The notes: generated by a model from the letters alone, not told the origin. DNA of 64,000 nt from Hyphomicrobium_A sp963726795 (GCA_963726795.1 CAVSDD010000004.1:434001-498000), one strand, 5' to 3'. Counted from the stretch's first letter, positions 42,247-50,875 are shown. Numbers and translations are program-made.

Positions 42247-43440
42247 TTAGCCGACGACGGCGCTTTCCAGGCGGGTAACTCCCGGTGCCATGGTGCGGGC
42301 AATGAAGCCGCCCCCCAACACGCGAGATTCACTGGCCGCGTCCTGATAGAAAACGCAGGCCTGCCCGGTGGCGATGCCATCCTCCGCGTCCCTTAGCACA
42401 ACAATCGCGCTTTCGTCCGCTCGTGCAAAAAGGGTCGCAGGTCTCGGCGGTTGCGAGGACCGCACGCGCACGTGCAGGGGCAATCCCTGGCTGGCCGCGG
42501 CAAGAAGTGGCGCATCACCGAGCCAATTCGTGTCCCTGAGCAACAGGCCTTCGGTCCGCAAGCTCTCGCGCGGGCCCACCACGACCTCGTTGCGATCTGC
42601 ATTGAGCCTGACGACGAACAGCGGCTCGGGCGCGGCGACCTTCAGTCCGCGCCGCTGGCCAATCGTGTAATTGATGATGCCGTCGTGGCGACCGAGCAGG
42701 CGGCCATCCACGTGCACGATGTCACCCGGCTTCAGCGCGCCCGGCTTCAAGCGTTCGACGACGCTTGAATAGCGCCCCGAGGGAACGAAACAGAGATCCT
42801 GGCTGTCGGCCTTCTCAGCGACCGGCAACCCAAGCTCGTGCGCCAGAGCGCGCACTTCATTCTTCTGCATGCCGCCGAGCGGGAACCAAAGGTGGCGCAA
42901 CTGATCTGGTGTCGTGGCAAACAGAAAATAGCTCTGGTCGCGATCGCAGTCGGCAGAGCGCAGCAGCTGCGGCCCGTCGGGCGTGTCGCGGCGCTGAATG
43001 TAGTGACCCGTCGCCAGCGCGTCGGCGCCGAGATCCTTGGCGGTTTCCAGCAGGTCGCGGAACTTGATCTGCTGATTGCAGGTGACGCACGGGATCGGGG
43101 TCTCGCCCGCTACGTAGCTCTCCGCAAAGCTCGCCATGACGGACGAAGCAAACCGGTTCTCGTAGTCGAGCACGTAGTGGGGAATGCCCAGCGTTTCAGC
43201 GACACGGCGTGCGTCGTGGATGTCCTGGCCGGCGCAGCAGCTGCCCTTGCGGCCCGTCGCGGCACCGTGATCGTAGAGCTGCAGCGTAATGCCGATGACG
43301 TCGTGCCCGGCCCTCTGCATCAGCGCCGCGGCGACCGAGGAATCGACACCCCCCGACATCGCGACGACGACGCGCGCACGCCTGTTCGCACCCGTCGAGC
43401 AATCTGGGTCCGGAGCGGTGCGGAATGGGTTCGTAAACAC
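42247..43440 (-). CDS. mnmA: tRNA-specific 2-thiouridylase MnmA
   Basis: MnmA makes 2-thiouridine at position 34 of Lys, Glu and Gln tRNAs. The 397-residue product has the ATP-binding P-loop VVVAMSGGVDSSVAAALM, the catalytic Cys in PCVTCNQQIKF, the second Cys in KADSQDLCFVPSG and the linker GIINYTIGQRRGLKV. The length is close to the usual 360-390. I take the GTG at 43440 as the start because the sequence upstream is not conserved in character; the reading frame stays open to 43539 with no better ribosome site. It is transcribed away from sciP. Confidence 0.88.
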   Translation of the reverse strand: MFTNPFRTAPDPDCSTGANRRARVVVAMSGGVDSSVAAALMQRAGHDVIGITLQLYDHGAATGRKGSCCAGQDIHDARRVAETLGIPHYVLDYENRFASSVMASFAESYVAGETPIPCVTCNQQIKFRDLLETAKDLGADALATGHYIQRRDTPDGPQLLRSADCDRDQSYFLFATTPDQLRHLWFPLGGMQKNEVRALAHELGLPVAEKADSQDLCFVPSGRYSSVVERLKPGALKPGDIVHVDGRLLGRHDGIINYTIGQRRGLKVAAPEPLFVVRLNADRNEVVVGPRESLRTEGLLLRDTNWLGDAPLLAAASQGLPLHVRVRSSQPPRPATLFARADESAIVVLRDAEDGIATGQACVFYQDAASESRVLGGGFIARTMAPGVTRLESAVVG

Positions 43441-43760
43441 GTCGTTGGCGCCGTTAATTCTCAAATGAAGCCGGATGCAGCCAGCGCTGAGCGCAAGCTT
43501 TTTGCGCGCGAGGCGACCTTGGGTTCGCGTCGGGCGCAAACTTAGGGGGAAGTCGGTTCGCTGCGCAAGTAACGGGTGCTTTCAGGCCAGCGGCGAATGC
43601 CCGCGCGCGGTCCTTTTGGGCCGGTTCTTGCGTAAACGTTACCCGCTTGAACTGGGAACCGGAGCACCCCATTTATGTTATGTTTACTCAATGGCTTAGG
43701 CCGGTCTTAATCGTGTTGGGTTATTGAGAATGGCTGGTCTGAGAGCATGTAACGAGTATC
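43441..43760. promoter_or_regulatory. mnmA-sciP divergent regulatory region
   Basis: This 320-base interval separates mnmA (left) from sciP (right). It holds an AT-richer part at 43640-43735 with TTAA-containing words (CTTAATCGTG at about 43707) that could be CtrA half-sites, as sciP is a CtrA-controlled gene in Caulobacter. No full TTAA-N7-TTAA match was found. No coding frame of interest. Confidence 0.3.
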
Positions 43761-44039
43761 ATGACCGAACAACAGATGAGGGCGAGGGTACGCTACGTCA
43801 TCGGACCAGATGGTAGTCCGCTGACCGTTGCCGATCTTCCCCCTAAGGATACCAAGCGCTGGGTTATCCGTCGCAAGGCGGAAGTGGTGGCTGCCGTTCG
43901 CGGTGGTCTGCTCAGCATCGAGGAAGCTTGCGACCGTTATAAACTGACGGTCGACGAGTTTCTGTCTTGGCAACGGTCCATCGACAAGCATGGACTCCCC
44001 GGGCTGCGCGCTACTCGCATCCAGGAATATCGCGACTAA
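43761..44039 (+). CDS. sciP: SciP, DUF1153 antagonist of CtrA
   Basis: SciP is a small protein that represses CtrA-activated genes during the Caulobacter cell cycle. The 92-residue product matches the family over its whole length: VRYVIGPDGSPLTVADLPPK, RWVIRRKAEVVAAVRGGLLS, EEACDRYKLTVDEFLSWQRS, and DKHGLPGLRATRIQEYRD. The basic helix-turn-helix core is intact. It is one of three cell-cycle-linked genes (sciP, fliJ, ctrA) within 2.8 kb. A strong terminator follows. Confidence 0.93.
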   Translation: MTEQQMRARVRYVIGPDGSPLTVADLPPKDTKRWVIRRKAEVVAAVRGGLLSIEEACDRYKLTVDEFLSWQRSIDKHGLPGLRATRIQEYRD

Positions 44040-44064
44040 TCGACAAGCCTTCCTGGCTCGAGGG

Positions 44065-44089
44065 AGCGGCGCGCGAGTGCCGCTTTTTT
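44065..44089 (+). terminator. Rho-independent terminator of sciP
   Basis: AGCGGC (44065-44070) and GCCGCT (44079-44084) form a stem with an eight-base loop followed by a run of T. It lies 26 bases after the sciP stop and also just beyond the end of the convergent lipoprotein gene. Confidence 0.82.
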
Positions 44090-44108
44090 GTTGCGCGGGT
44101 CGATTGGG

Positions 44109-44639
44109 CTAGGCGCCGTGACCCTTTTTGGCCGCCTCGGGGGGCTTGGCCGGGGGCGCGTCGGCCTGAGGTTTCCACTCGCCATTGCCCGTTGCGCAAC
44201 CAACCGAGCCGGCGGCCCAACGGTGCACGTCCTGCTCCATGGCTGCGGCCAGCGGCTTTGCCAGGTTGATGTTCTCGACGGTGACGGTCGAGGATTCCCC
44301 ATCCGGCGTGATCAAGACGTGAAATGCCGGCGTTCCGCGCAGCGTCTCTTTCGTATTGTCGCGCTCGTGGACGACAATTTCAGCCTTGCCGCCCTTGGCC
44401 GGAGGATCGGCATCGGCGTGATATATGTACTTTGTCTTCAATGGCCCGGCCGTACCAAACCAGCAGCCCAAGGCGCCGCGGGCAATGCGCGCGTAGATAT
44501 CGGTTGGGGGTCCCACCACCGGGTAGGGGGTGAAGGCTTCGGCGATTTCAGGAAGCGAGGGCAACTTTGCGCCCGAGCAGCCGGCAATGACCAGGCCGGC
44601 GGCGGCGATGCCCGCCTTGCAGGTAAACAAGCGCCGCAT
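44109..44639 (-). CDS. Predicted lipoprotein
   Basis: The 176-residue product has a signal peptide ending in a lipobox (LVIAGC, Cys21), so it should be lipid-anchored. The rest contains IYARIARGALGCWFGTAGPL, a beta-rich region (AEIVVHERDNTKETLRGTPA, then SSTVTVENINLAKPLAAAME) and a Pro/Ala-rich tail. No known domain is seen. It lies between sciP and fliJ on the opposite strand to sciP. Anchorage to inner or outer membrane is not clear (the residue after Cys is Ser, which would favour outer membrane in E. coli). Confidence 0.7.
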   Translation of the reverse strand: MRRLFTCKAGIAAAGLVIAGCSGAKLPSLPEIAEAFTPYPVVGPPTDIYARIARGALGCWFGTAGPLKTKYIYHADADPPAKGGKAEIVVHERDNTKETLRGTPAFHVLITPDGESSTVTVENINLAKPLAAAMEQDVHRWAAGSVGCATGNGEWKPQADAPPAKPPEAAKKGHGA

Positions 44640-44772
44640 GTTCGATGCCCGCAGAATGGGCCAGCCCCAACGTCAAAATGGATCGCCGCCGCGATCTATG
44701 ACGTTTGGTTGCACGGGCTTCTCGGGAAAACAAGCCGAAGTCCCGGCTTGTCCCAGTGCCGGATGCTTGGGC

Positions 44773-45153
44773 TCAGCGCAGAGCGATGGTTGAGGGTCTG
44801 TCGCCGCGCCGGCGTCCACGCAGCTCGGTGTGGGTGCCAGGAGCATCTGCACGTGCAACCTGCTCCAGCGCGTCGTCCCGCTCTTTTTGAGCCGCCTCCA
44901 GCTTCGCCTTGAGCCCGTCCGCCGAAGCTCGCAGGTTATCGCGACGCTGGCTCGCCGACTTGGCGAAGGTCGAATAGGAGAAGTGGGCCGGGTCTTTGAC
45001 GCCGGTGCGTGTTTCCTCAGCCGCGATTTGGCGATCGAGGTCGGCGGCCATGGTCTCGAACTCGCGAATCATGTGTTCGAGCTCGGCGACCTTGCGCGCC
45101 TTCTCATCCGCTTCAAAACGCTTCAGCCTGAGGGCCGATTCCCGTGCCTTCAT
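44773..45153 (-). CDS. fliJ: FliJ-like coiled-coil protein
   Basis: The 126-residue protein is almost entirely charged helix with heptad character: ALRLKRFEADEKARKVAELE, then FETMAADLDRQIAAEETRTG, then QRRDNLRASADGLKAKLEAA. This fits FliJ, the small coiled-coil chaperone or regulator of the flagellar export ATPase, and it resembles the protein labelled FliJ beside ctrA in other Hyphomicrobiales. No other flagellar gene is in the window. A general coiled-coil protein remains possible. Confidence 0.72.
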   Translation of the reverse strand: MKARESALRLKRFEADEKARKVAELEHMIREFETMAADLDRQIAAEETRTGVKDPAHFSYSTFAKSASQRRDNLRASADGLKAKLEAAQKERDDALEQVARADAPGTHTELRGRRRGDRPSTIALR

Positions 45154-45807
45154 GGATCAATACCCCGGACTCTAACGCACTTGCTACGGTTACAGACAAG
45201 ATCCGTGCCAGTGGCGCGTCCCATTTCTCGCGTCCCACCGAGTAGTACCGCCGCCTCGAACGCCGAACCTTCGGCAAGCCCTCGACGGCCTTCACGCTGA
45301 ATCTGACACGGCGCCATTAAGTTGCGGTAAAGCAACGCGAAGCTCATTCTCGTGATATTAAGCCTAATCCGGTCCAAAAAATGACATTTCGGCTCTAGGG
45401 CAGCCCCGCGAATTCTGTTACCTGTTGATTCGTAGGCGTTTTGGGGCTCGGCCGGCGCGTTTTCTGGCGCGGAGCAGTGGCTTTGCAGACGGGCGCGTGC
45501 GTCCCCAGTGTCCCGCAAGTTCAAGTCTCAAGCTGAAATTTCGCGTGATTGACGCGGCCTTATGGCCGTGATCGGCGCCTTTGGCGGCGGAGGCCCGGTT
45601 CTGTGCCAATTCGCGGCCGTTAGGGTTGCCGGGGTCCGAACGGGGTCATACGTGAGTTCGTTAGAGTGTTGGGTCGAAGCGAAAGACTTAATTAGGGTTT
45701 GTTAACTTTCGAGCGGTAATTTCCTAACGATGACTTAGCCCAAAGGGATGCGGGCGATCCCTTTGTCGGACGGCGGCGACGGCGGCTATTGGAAGGCGAG
45801 AGGAACG
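45154..45807. promoter_or_regulatory. Long leader and promoter region of ctrA
   Basis: The 654 bases between fliJ and ctrA hold no credible gene. They contain two TTAA words ten bases apart (45688-45691 and 45702-45705), about 100 bases before the ctrA start, that may be CtrA half-sites for autoregulation. GANTC sites (CcrM methylation) stand at 45168-45172, 45299-45303 and 45427-45431, about the number expected by chance. The GANTC and TTAA words are consistent with, but do not prove, cell-cycle control as in Caulobacter. Confidence 0.4.
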
Positions 45808-46503
45808 ATGAGAGTTCTTTTAATTGAGGACGATAGCGCAACGGCGCAGAGCATCGAGCTGATGCTGCAGTCCGAAGGCTTTAACGTCTATACGACGGAC
45901 CTTGGCGAGGAAGGTGTCGATCTCGGTAAGCTTTACGACTACGACATCATACTCCTCGACCTCAATCTGCCGGACATGTCCGGTTATGAGGTTCTGAAGA
46001 CCTTGCGGATTGCCAAGGTTTCAACCCCGATCCTCATCCTTTCCGGCTTGGCCGGCATCGAGGACAAGGTTCGCGGTCTCGGCTTCGGCGCCGACGACTA
46101 CATGACGAAGCCCTTCCACAAGGATGAGCTGGTCGCCCGTATCCATGCGATCGTGCGTCGCTCGAAGGGTCACGCCCAGTCGGTCATCGAGACCGGCGAC
46201 TTGCGCGTCAACCTCGACACCAAGACCGTCGACGTCAATGGCCAGCGCGTGCATCTGACCGGCAAGGAATATCAGATGCTTGAGCTGCTCTCTCTGCGCA
46301 AAGGCACCACGCTCACCAAGGAGATGTTCCTCAATCATCTCTATGGCGGCATGGACGAGCCGGAGCTCAAGATCATCGACGTGTTCATCTGCAAGCTTCG
46401 CAAAAAGCTGCAGGCGGCAACGGGTGGCCAACACTATATCGAGACGGTTTGGGGCCGCGGTTACGTGCTGCGCGATCCGGCCGACGATACTGTCGCAGCC
46501 TGA
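45808..46503 (+). CDS. ctrA: CtrA, cell-cycle response regulator
   Basis: The ATG at 45808 has GAGAGGAA upstream and gives a protein of 231 residues, the length of Caulobacter CtrA. The N-terminal receiver has E7/D8/D9, phosphoacceptor D51 in DIILLDLNLPDMSGYEVL, and K in YMTKPFHKDEL. The C-terminal OmpR-type winged helix reads VHLTGKEYQMLELLSLRKGT, then LNHLYGGMDEPELKIIDVFI and IETVWGRGYVLRDP. CtrA controls replication initiation and division, flagellum and envelope genes. The C-terminus (DDTVAA) carries the Ala-Ala end used for ClpXP degradation. Confidence 0.96.
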   Translation: MRVLLIEDDSATAQSIELMLQSEGFNVYTTDLGEEGVDLGKLYDYDIILLDLNLPDMSGYEVLKTLRIAKVSTPILILSGLAGIEDKVRGLGFGADDYMTKPFHKDELVARIHAIVRRSKGHAQSVIETGDLRVNLDTKTVDVNGQRVHLTGKEYQMLELLSLRKGTTLTKEMFLNHLYGGMDEPELKIIDVFICKLRKKLQAATGGQHYIETVWGRGYVLRDPADDTVAA

Positions 46504-46529
46504 GACGAGATCAACGTTTGATCTGCATT

Positions 46530-46556
46530 ACGGGAGCCCTTGGCTCCCGTTTGCAT
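46530..46556 (+). terminator. Rho-independent terminator of ctrA
   Basis: ACGGGAGCC (46530-46538) pairs perfectly with GGCTCCCGT (46542-46550) around a CTT loop, followed by TTGCATTT. It stands 27 bases after the ctrA stop. Confidence 0.8.
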
Positions 46557-46580
46557 TTGGGTGGTAAGTGCATTTGACGG

Positions 46581-46982
46581 TCAGTGCGGGGCTGCGGGAA
46601 GAGCATCGGCCTCCGGAGCCGCGGCAGGCTGCTGGCGGCACGCCGGCAAGTCCGCACCCTTGGCGCACTCCTCGGCGATGTAGCGATCGAAATAGCCCTT
46701 GAAGGCGTGCGGGCCATTGGGGTGGGAGTGCGTAAACGCAATCGCTCCGAGTTGCGCGGCAGCTCCAATGAGCCAGACGCAAAGGGCGGTCACGGCGACC
46801 CAGCGGCGCTTCTCGCGAAGCACCCACGCCGGCTGTATCAGTCCGGCGAGCAGATAGAGGGCGCCACCGCCGAGGCACACGAGGAAGAGCAAGGCAGCTG
46901 CGCCCTGGATCAGCCCGAGCTGCTCAGAGCTCAACATCAACATCACAGCCAGCACTTGCATGCCTCCCGTCGCGATAGCCAT
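46581..46982 (-). CDS. Hypothetical membrane protein
   Basis: The 133-residue protein has three probable membrane segments: LIQGAAALLFLVCLGGGALY, a following segment LLAGLIQPAWVL, and RWVAVTALCVWLIGAAAQLG, followed by a short soluble tail with HSHPNGPHAFKGYFDRYIAE and a pair of Cys. An ATG at 46961, with GGGAGGC directly upstream, may be the real start. No known domain. It is convergent with ctrA. Confidence 0.6.
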   Translation of the reverse strand: MAIATGGMQVLAVMLMLSSEQLGLIQGAAALLFLVCLGGGALYLLAGLIQPAWVLREKRRWVAVTALCVWLIGAAAQLGAIAFTHSHPNGPHAFKGYFDRYIAEECAKGADLPACRQQPAAAPEADALPAAPH

Positions 46983-47106
46983 TGTGTCGGCAACCGTCGC
47001 TTTTCAATAGCTTGGGCATGGACAGCGGAACAGCTGCGGCAAAGCACATCCGTAGCGAAAAATGCAGCTGCGGACCATGCTGCTTCAGCGCCGGCGCGTC
47101 CGTCAG

Positions 47107-47995
47107 CTAGGCTCGCACGAGCCGCTCGACGCATTCGGCGACACCGTCCTGCCAGGCCGGAAGGCGTAACCCAAAGGTCTGCTCAAGCTTGCTGCAGTCG
47201 AGCTGCGAATTGGCCGGACGTGCGGCCGGAGTCGGGTAATCGGCGCTGCCGATCGGATCGACCGCGGCCGTCGGGCCGCCAATCGCAGCCGAGCGGCGGA
47301 AAACTTCCTCGGCAAGGCCGAGCCAGGTCGTCGTCCCGGTCCCCGCCGCGTGATAGACACCCCACGGCCCGTCGGCGCTTTTGTCGCGCCGATAGCTGCC
47401 GGGCTAGTTCGAGGATCGCCGCGACGAGGTGGGGCGCGTACGTCGGGCTTCCGCGCTGATCCTCGACGACACGGACGCGGTCCTGCTCGCCCGCTTGCGT
47501 GAGCATCGTCTTCACGAAATTGCGGCCAGAGGGGCTGAACACCCAGGAGGTGCGCAGCACGACATGCTTGGGGTTGGCTTGGCGCACGGCTGCCTCGCCC
47601 TCGAGCTTGGAGCGGCCGTAGACGGTCATGGGGTGGGTCGGATCGTCCTCGACATAGGGCTCGCTCTTGCGCCCGTCGTACACGTAGTCGCTCGATATGT
47701 GGATGATCGGTATCCCGCGCCGCGCGGCTGCCTCGGCCAGCATCTTGGCGCCGTCGCGATTGAGCGCGAAGGCACGCTGCTCGTCGGTCTCGGCCTTGTC
47801 GACGGCCGTGTAGGCCGCTGAATTGATCACGATCGAAGGCTCGATCTGGGAAAGCGCGCGCTCGATCGAGCGAGCCTCGCAGATGTCGAGCGCGGCGCGA
47901 CCGACCGCGCAGGCTTTGACGTCGGGGCAAGCCGGAGCGGCCTCGACGAGCCCGCGCGCAATCTGGCCTTGCCAGCCGGCGATCAAAAGACGCAT
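47107..47995 (-). pseudogene. rfbD: dTDP-4-dehydrorhamnose reductase with a single-base frameshift
   Basis: RfbD (RmlD) reduces dTDP-4-keto-L-rhamnose to dTDP-L-rhamnose. From the ATG at 47995 the frame gives MRLLIAGWQGQIARGLVEAA, SAAYTAVDKAE, HISSDYVYDGRKSE, the catalytic Y-x-x-x-K in MTVYGRSKLEGE and VVLRTSWVF. It then shifts at an A4 run (TTTT on the plus strand, about 47379-47382). Dropping one base restores DGPWGVYHAAGTGTTTWLGL, DPIGSADYPTPAARPANSQL and the end ECVERLVRA. The span of 889 bases is one more than a multiple of three. No rfbA, B or C is adjacent. Confidence 0.85.
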
Positions 47996-48085
47996 GGGCT
48001 GACCGGTCCTCCATGCTGAAGGCGAAACCACGGCACCGACGCATCACGCACGCGCGTTCGTAAATGGCGCGTGAAGGCGTGACGG

Positions 48086-48577
48086 CTAGATCTCATCGTC
48101 GCGTTGGCTGAGGAAGATGAGCACGAGGCCTATGCAGGTGACGAATCGAAATGCGGCCTCCTCGCCGTTCCACGTCTTCGACTGCCACATCTGGAACCAC
48201 TCGCCGCCGACGGTGAGGAAGCCGAAGAACCAAAGGGCCAGGCCGCATACCAGACCCGCAACCGCGACGTCCTTTGCCGCATTATAGTCGGCAGCGAGGC
48301 GGTCGCGCGCCCGCCAAAGGCGGAACGCGCCGGCGACGCACAGAAGTCCGGTCAGCAACTCGCCGGCAATGATAAGCGCGTAGGCAATCTCGTTAAGTGT
48401 GACGTTGGTAATTGAGCGCCAGGTCAGCGTTGAGTTTGGGAAAATCGTGTCCATCGCCATGACGTGCTCGACGAAGGCATAGTTCGTGCCGTAGTCGACG
48501 ATGTTGTCGGCGCCCACCAAAAGCGAGAAAAGGCCGACCATCAACACGAGCAAGGCCTTGGACAATCGAACGATCAT
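48086..48577 (-). CDS. DUF2165-family membrane protein
   Basis: The 163-residue protein has four membrane segments: LSKALLVLMVGLFSLLVGAD, then IAYALIIAGELLTGLLCVAG, then AVAGLVCGLALWFFGFLTVG, then FRFVTCIGLVLIFL. The pattern YAFVEHVMAMDTIFPNSTLT and WRSITNVTL is typical of DUF2165, a family of predicted small integral membrane proteins of unknown role. GAGGG precedes the ATG. It is divergent from the MBL hydrolase gene. Confidence 0.83.
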   Translation of the reverse strand: MIVRLSKALLVLMVGLFSLLVGADNIVDYGTNYAFVEHVMAMDTIFPNSTLTWRSITNVTLNEIAYALIIAGELLTGLLCVAGAFRLWRARDRLAADYNAAKDVAVAGLVCGLALWFFGFLTVGGEWFQMWQSKTWNGEEAAFRFVTCIGLVLIFLSQRDDEI

Positions 48578-48676
48578 GTGCCCTCGCAGCGGATTGGCGC
48601 ATTCAGATTATGCCGTCCTGGCTCGCTTACGCCAACTCCGCTAAGAAAAAGGCAAAGCTGCAAGAAAGAGATTCCA

Positions 48677-49372
48677 ATGGCTGACAGCCCAAAGCCCTCC
48701 GGCGCGGCCGCCAAAGGCCTCAAAGCCGCTATCATTCCGGTAACGCCGTTCCAGCAGAACTGCACGCTCATTTGGGATCCAGCGACCATGGTCGGCGCTG
48801 TCGTCGATCCCGGCGGCGACCTCGAGCTCATCGAGAGTGCCATTGCCGAGACCGGCATGAAGCCCGAGAAGATCATCATCACGCACGGCCACATCGATCA
48901 CGCTGGCGGAGCGGCCGAGCTCAAGGAACGGCTCGGCGTGCCGATCGAAGGCCCGCACGAGGCCGACCGCCCGCTGCTCGATGCATTGGCTGACCAAGGG
49001 CAGGCCTACGGCATGGTGTCGGCGCGCCCGGTGACGCCCGACAGGTGGCTGGCGGAAGGCGACACCGTCACGATCGCCGGCCACAAGTTCGACGTGCTGC
49101 ACTGCCCCGGCCATTCGCCCGGGTCGGTCGTGCTCGTCAACCGGCCGCAGAAGTTTGCGCTCGTGGGCGATGTGCTGTTTCAAGGCTCGATTGGTCGCAC
49201 GGACCTACCGCTCGGCGACCACAAGGCGCTCATTCACGCGATCCGCACCAAGCTCCTGCCGCTCGGCGACGAGTTCGCGTTCATTTGCGGCCATGGGCCG
49301 ACGAGCACGATCGGCAACGAGCGGCGCTCCAACCCGTTCATCGCCGAGGATGCAGGCTCGTTCTACGCTTAA
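48677..49372 (+). CDS. MBL-fold metallo-hydrolase (glyoxalase II-like)
   Basis: Start taken at the ATG at 48677 (AAGAAAGAG upstream). The 231-residue protein has the metallo-beta-lactamase motifs: IIITHGHIDHAGGAAELK (H-x-H-x-D-H), HCPGHSPGSVVL, VGDVLFQGSIGRTDLP, and FICGHGPTSTIG. The layout matches the YcbL/GloB-like subfamily, which hydrolyses thioesters such as S-lactoylglutathione. It lacks the long GloB C-terminal helix region, so another thioester or an orphan substrate is possible. Two metals expected (Zn/Fe). Confidence 0.82.
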   Translation: MADSPKPSGAAAKGLKAAIIPVTPFQQNCTLIWDPATMVGAVVDPGGDLELIESAIAETGMKPEKIIITHGHIDHAGGAAELKERLGVPIEGPHEADRPLLDALADQGQAYGMVSARPVTPDRWLAEGDTVTIAGHKFDVLHCPGHSPGSVVLVNRPQKFALVGDVLFQGSIGRTDLPLGDHKALIHAIRTKLLPLGDEFAFICGHGPTSTIGNERRSNPFIAEDAGSFYA

Positions 49373-49389
49373 AGGCCCCGTTCTGAAAT

Positions 49390-49752
49390 CTAGAAGGGCA
49401 GCGTCCGCGACCATGTCAGGCAGCCGAGCACGCCACATTCGGCCTGCAAGGTGCCGGCACCGATAGGGCTGCCGTTGTCGATGACGGCGTCCCAGATGTC
49501 GACGGTCTGGACCCGCAGCGTCTCGCTGCAGCTCGTGCGGCAATAAACCCACGTGCCGTGCGGCAGGCGCACCTGATAGCCGACGCTCGTCGCGCGGTAG
49601 GGCGCCTTGATCGAGCCGTTACCGAAATGGCTGGTCGCAGTGACGTAGCCAAGAATGCCGTTTGCTGGGCGGCCTTTGGCCACCGACGGACCTGCAGCGG
49701 GGCACACGGCGACGGCGGCAAGGGCGAGTGCGGTGATGGCGGGGCGGATCAT
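49390..49752 (-). CDS. Small secreted protein with two cysteine pairs
   Basis: The ATG at 49752 has GGAG ten bases upstream and gives a signal peptide (MIRPAITALALAAVAVCPAA, cleavage near GPSVA-K). The 120-residue precursor contains YQVRLPHGTWVYCRTSCSET, then LQAECGVLGCLTWSRTLPF. The four Cys of the mature chain (in CRTSC and CGVLGC) are likely to be disulfide-bonded. No known family is recognised. It ends 18 bases from the convergent MBL gene. Confidence 0.6.
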   Translation of the reverse strand: MIRPAITALALAAVAVCPAAGPSVAKGRPANGILGYVTATSHFGNGSIKAPYRATSVGYQVRLPHGTWVYCRTSCSETLRVQTVDIWDAVIDNGSPIGAGTLQAECGVLGCLTWSRTLPF

Positions 49753-49896
49753 GGCAACTCTCCAAATCACGACGCTGAAGCCGTCAGAAGCAGCCGAAAC
49801 GTCGATTCGCTTGACGCACAATACTACGTCGGGCGGCTCACAGGGCATGCCAGACGCCGCTCTTGTCCGCGTTGTGGCGGAGTTGCACCGCTCGAT

Positions 49897-50382
49897 TTAG
49901 GTGCGCGAGAACGTGATGCTGACACCTTTGAGCGTGGACCCGTTTGTCGACAGCGAAACCGACTGGGTCGACCCGCCGATCGTCACCGCCAGCGAGCCGG
50001 TCAGGCCGTTGCCCGCAATCGTCAGGTGCAGCTTGTCGTCGGTGGCGCTGCCGGTGATCGTTCCCTGCTGATTGTAATTCCGCTCTTCCCAGGTGCCGGA
50101 GACCTTGCCGCCGGCATACTTCAGGACTGAGCGCAGCTCGACCTTCGTTGAGGCGTTGGCGCAGATGATGCTGAGCTTCAACTCCGAGCCGCCCGAGCCT
50201 GAATAGTAGCCCTTGCACGAGAGCGTCTCGTTCTTGCCGCCCTCCAGGCGAGCCGTACCTTTGCCGCTCCACGTTCCGACCAGGGCCGTGAATGGGCTGC
50301 CCGCGACCGCAGGCATGCCGAGCAGCAGAATTGCCGTCGCGCTCGCCGCAAGGACGCTCGCAATCCCTCTTCGTAAGCTCAC
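49897..50382 (-). CDS. Secreted beta-rich hypothetical protein
   Basis: The start is a GTG at 50382 with GGGAGG upstream; it gives a signal peptide (VSLRRGIASVLAASATAILL, ending MPAVAG). The 161-residue precursor has alternating strands typical of a small beta-barrel (FTALVGTWSGKGTARLEGGK, then VSGTWEERNYNQQGTITGSA, then SLSTNGSTLKGVSITFSRT). The opening LVGTWSGKG resembles lipocalin-like periplasmic proteins. It may share a transcript with the Cys-rich gene downstream. Function unknown. Confidence 0.62.
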   Translation of the reverse strand: MSLRRGIASVLAASATAILLLGMPAVAGSPFTALVGTWSGKGTARLEGGKNETLSCKGYYSGSGGSELKLSIICANASTKVELRSVLKYAGGKVSGTWEERNYNQQGTITGSATDDKLHLTIAGNGLTGSLAVTIGGSTQSVSLSTNGSTLKGVSITFSRT

Positions 50383-50703
50383 TTGATACCTCCCCACGCT
50401 TGGAGATTTCCAACCGTATTCAGCTTCACGCCAACCGCGCACTGCCCGTCTCGTCGGCTAGGCGGCAAACGAGCCCGGCGTCACGTAGATAGGCAACTGT
50501 TTCAAAATAACACATTCGCAGGTTAAATAACCCCCTCGGCTGTGCATCCGCAACCGGCAGGGGTGGTTTCTCACCGTGGGAACTGGCTTGGCAAAGAGCC
50601 AAGCGGACATTCCGAAGCAGATCATTCCGCCTTTTGCTTCCGTTATTGCGTGCGTTTGCGCTGCGGTTATAGTGCGCCGCCTTTGCACGACCGCAGGGAA
50701 TTA
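50383..50703. other. Interval before tRNA-Ser
   Basis: About 320 bases with no credible gene. A frame on the minus strand that reaches through the tRNA is spurious. It must hold the promoters of the leftward secreted-protein genes and of the tRNA; no sure consensus seen. Confidence 0.4.
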
Positions 50704-50793
50704 GGAGGGGTGGCCGAGTGGCTGAAGGCGCACGCTTGGAAAGCGTGTGGGCGGGAAACCGTCTCGTGGGTTCGAATCCCACCCCCTCCGCCA
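50704..50793 (+). tRNA. tRNA-Ser (GGA)
   Basis: A 90-base class II tRNA with encoded CCA. The acceptor stem GGAGGGG pairs with CCCCTCC. The anticodon stem and loop are ACGCTTGGAAAGCGT with anticodon GGA. The long variable arm (GTGGGCGGGAAACCGTCTC) is typical of serine tRNAs, and the T-loop GGGTTCGAATCCC is present. It reads UCC/UCU codons. Confidence 0.95.
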
Positions 50794-50875
50794 CGGCCGG
50801 TGGGCCGCTCTATAACGCCTCACGGCGCCAAATTCCTCCCAGCGGGCCCAGCACGAGCGAGACGACGAGCAAAAT

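Noticed and set aside
43680..43760. A full CtrA box (TTAA-N7-TTAA) before sciP
   Set aside because: Only single TTAA words occur, with no second half at the right distance.
45154..45807. Enrichment of GANTC methylation sites before ctrA
   Set aside because: Three sites in 654 bases is about what base composition predicts, so I mention them but claim no enrichment.
50426..50794. A 122-codon minus-strand frame through tRNA-Ser beginning with MAEGVGFEPTR
   Set aside because: This is the well-known spurious product of the antisense strand of a tRNA-Ser gene; it ends in non-coding DNA.
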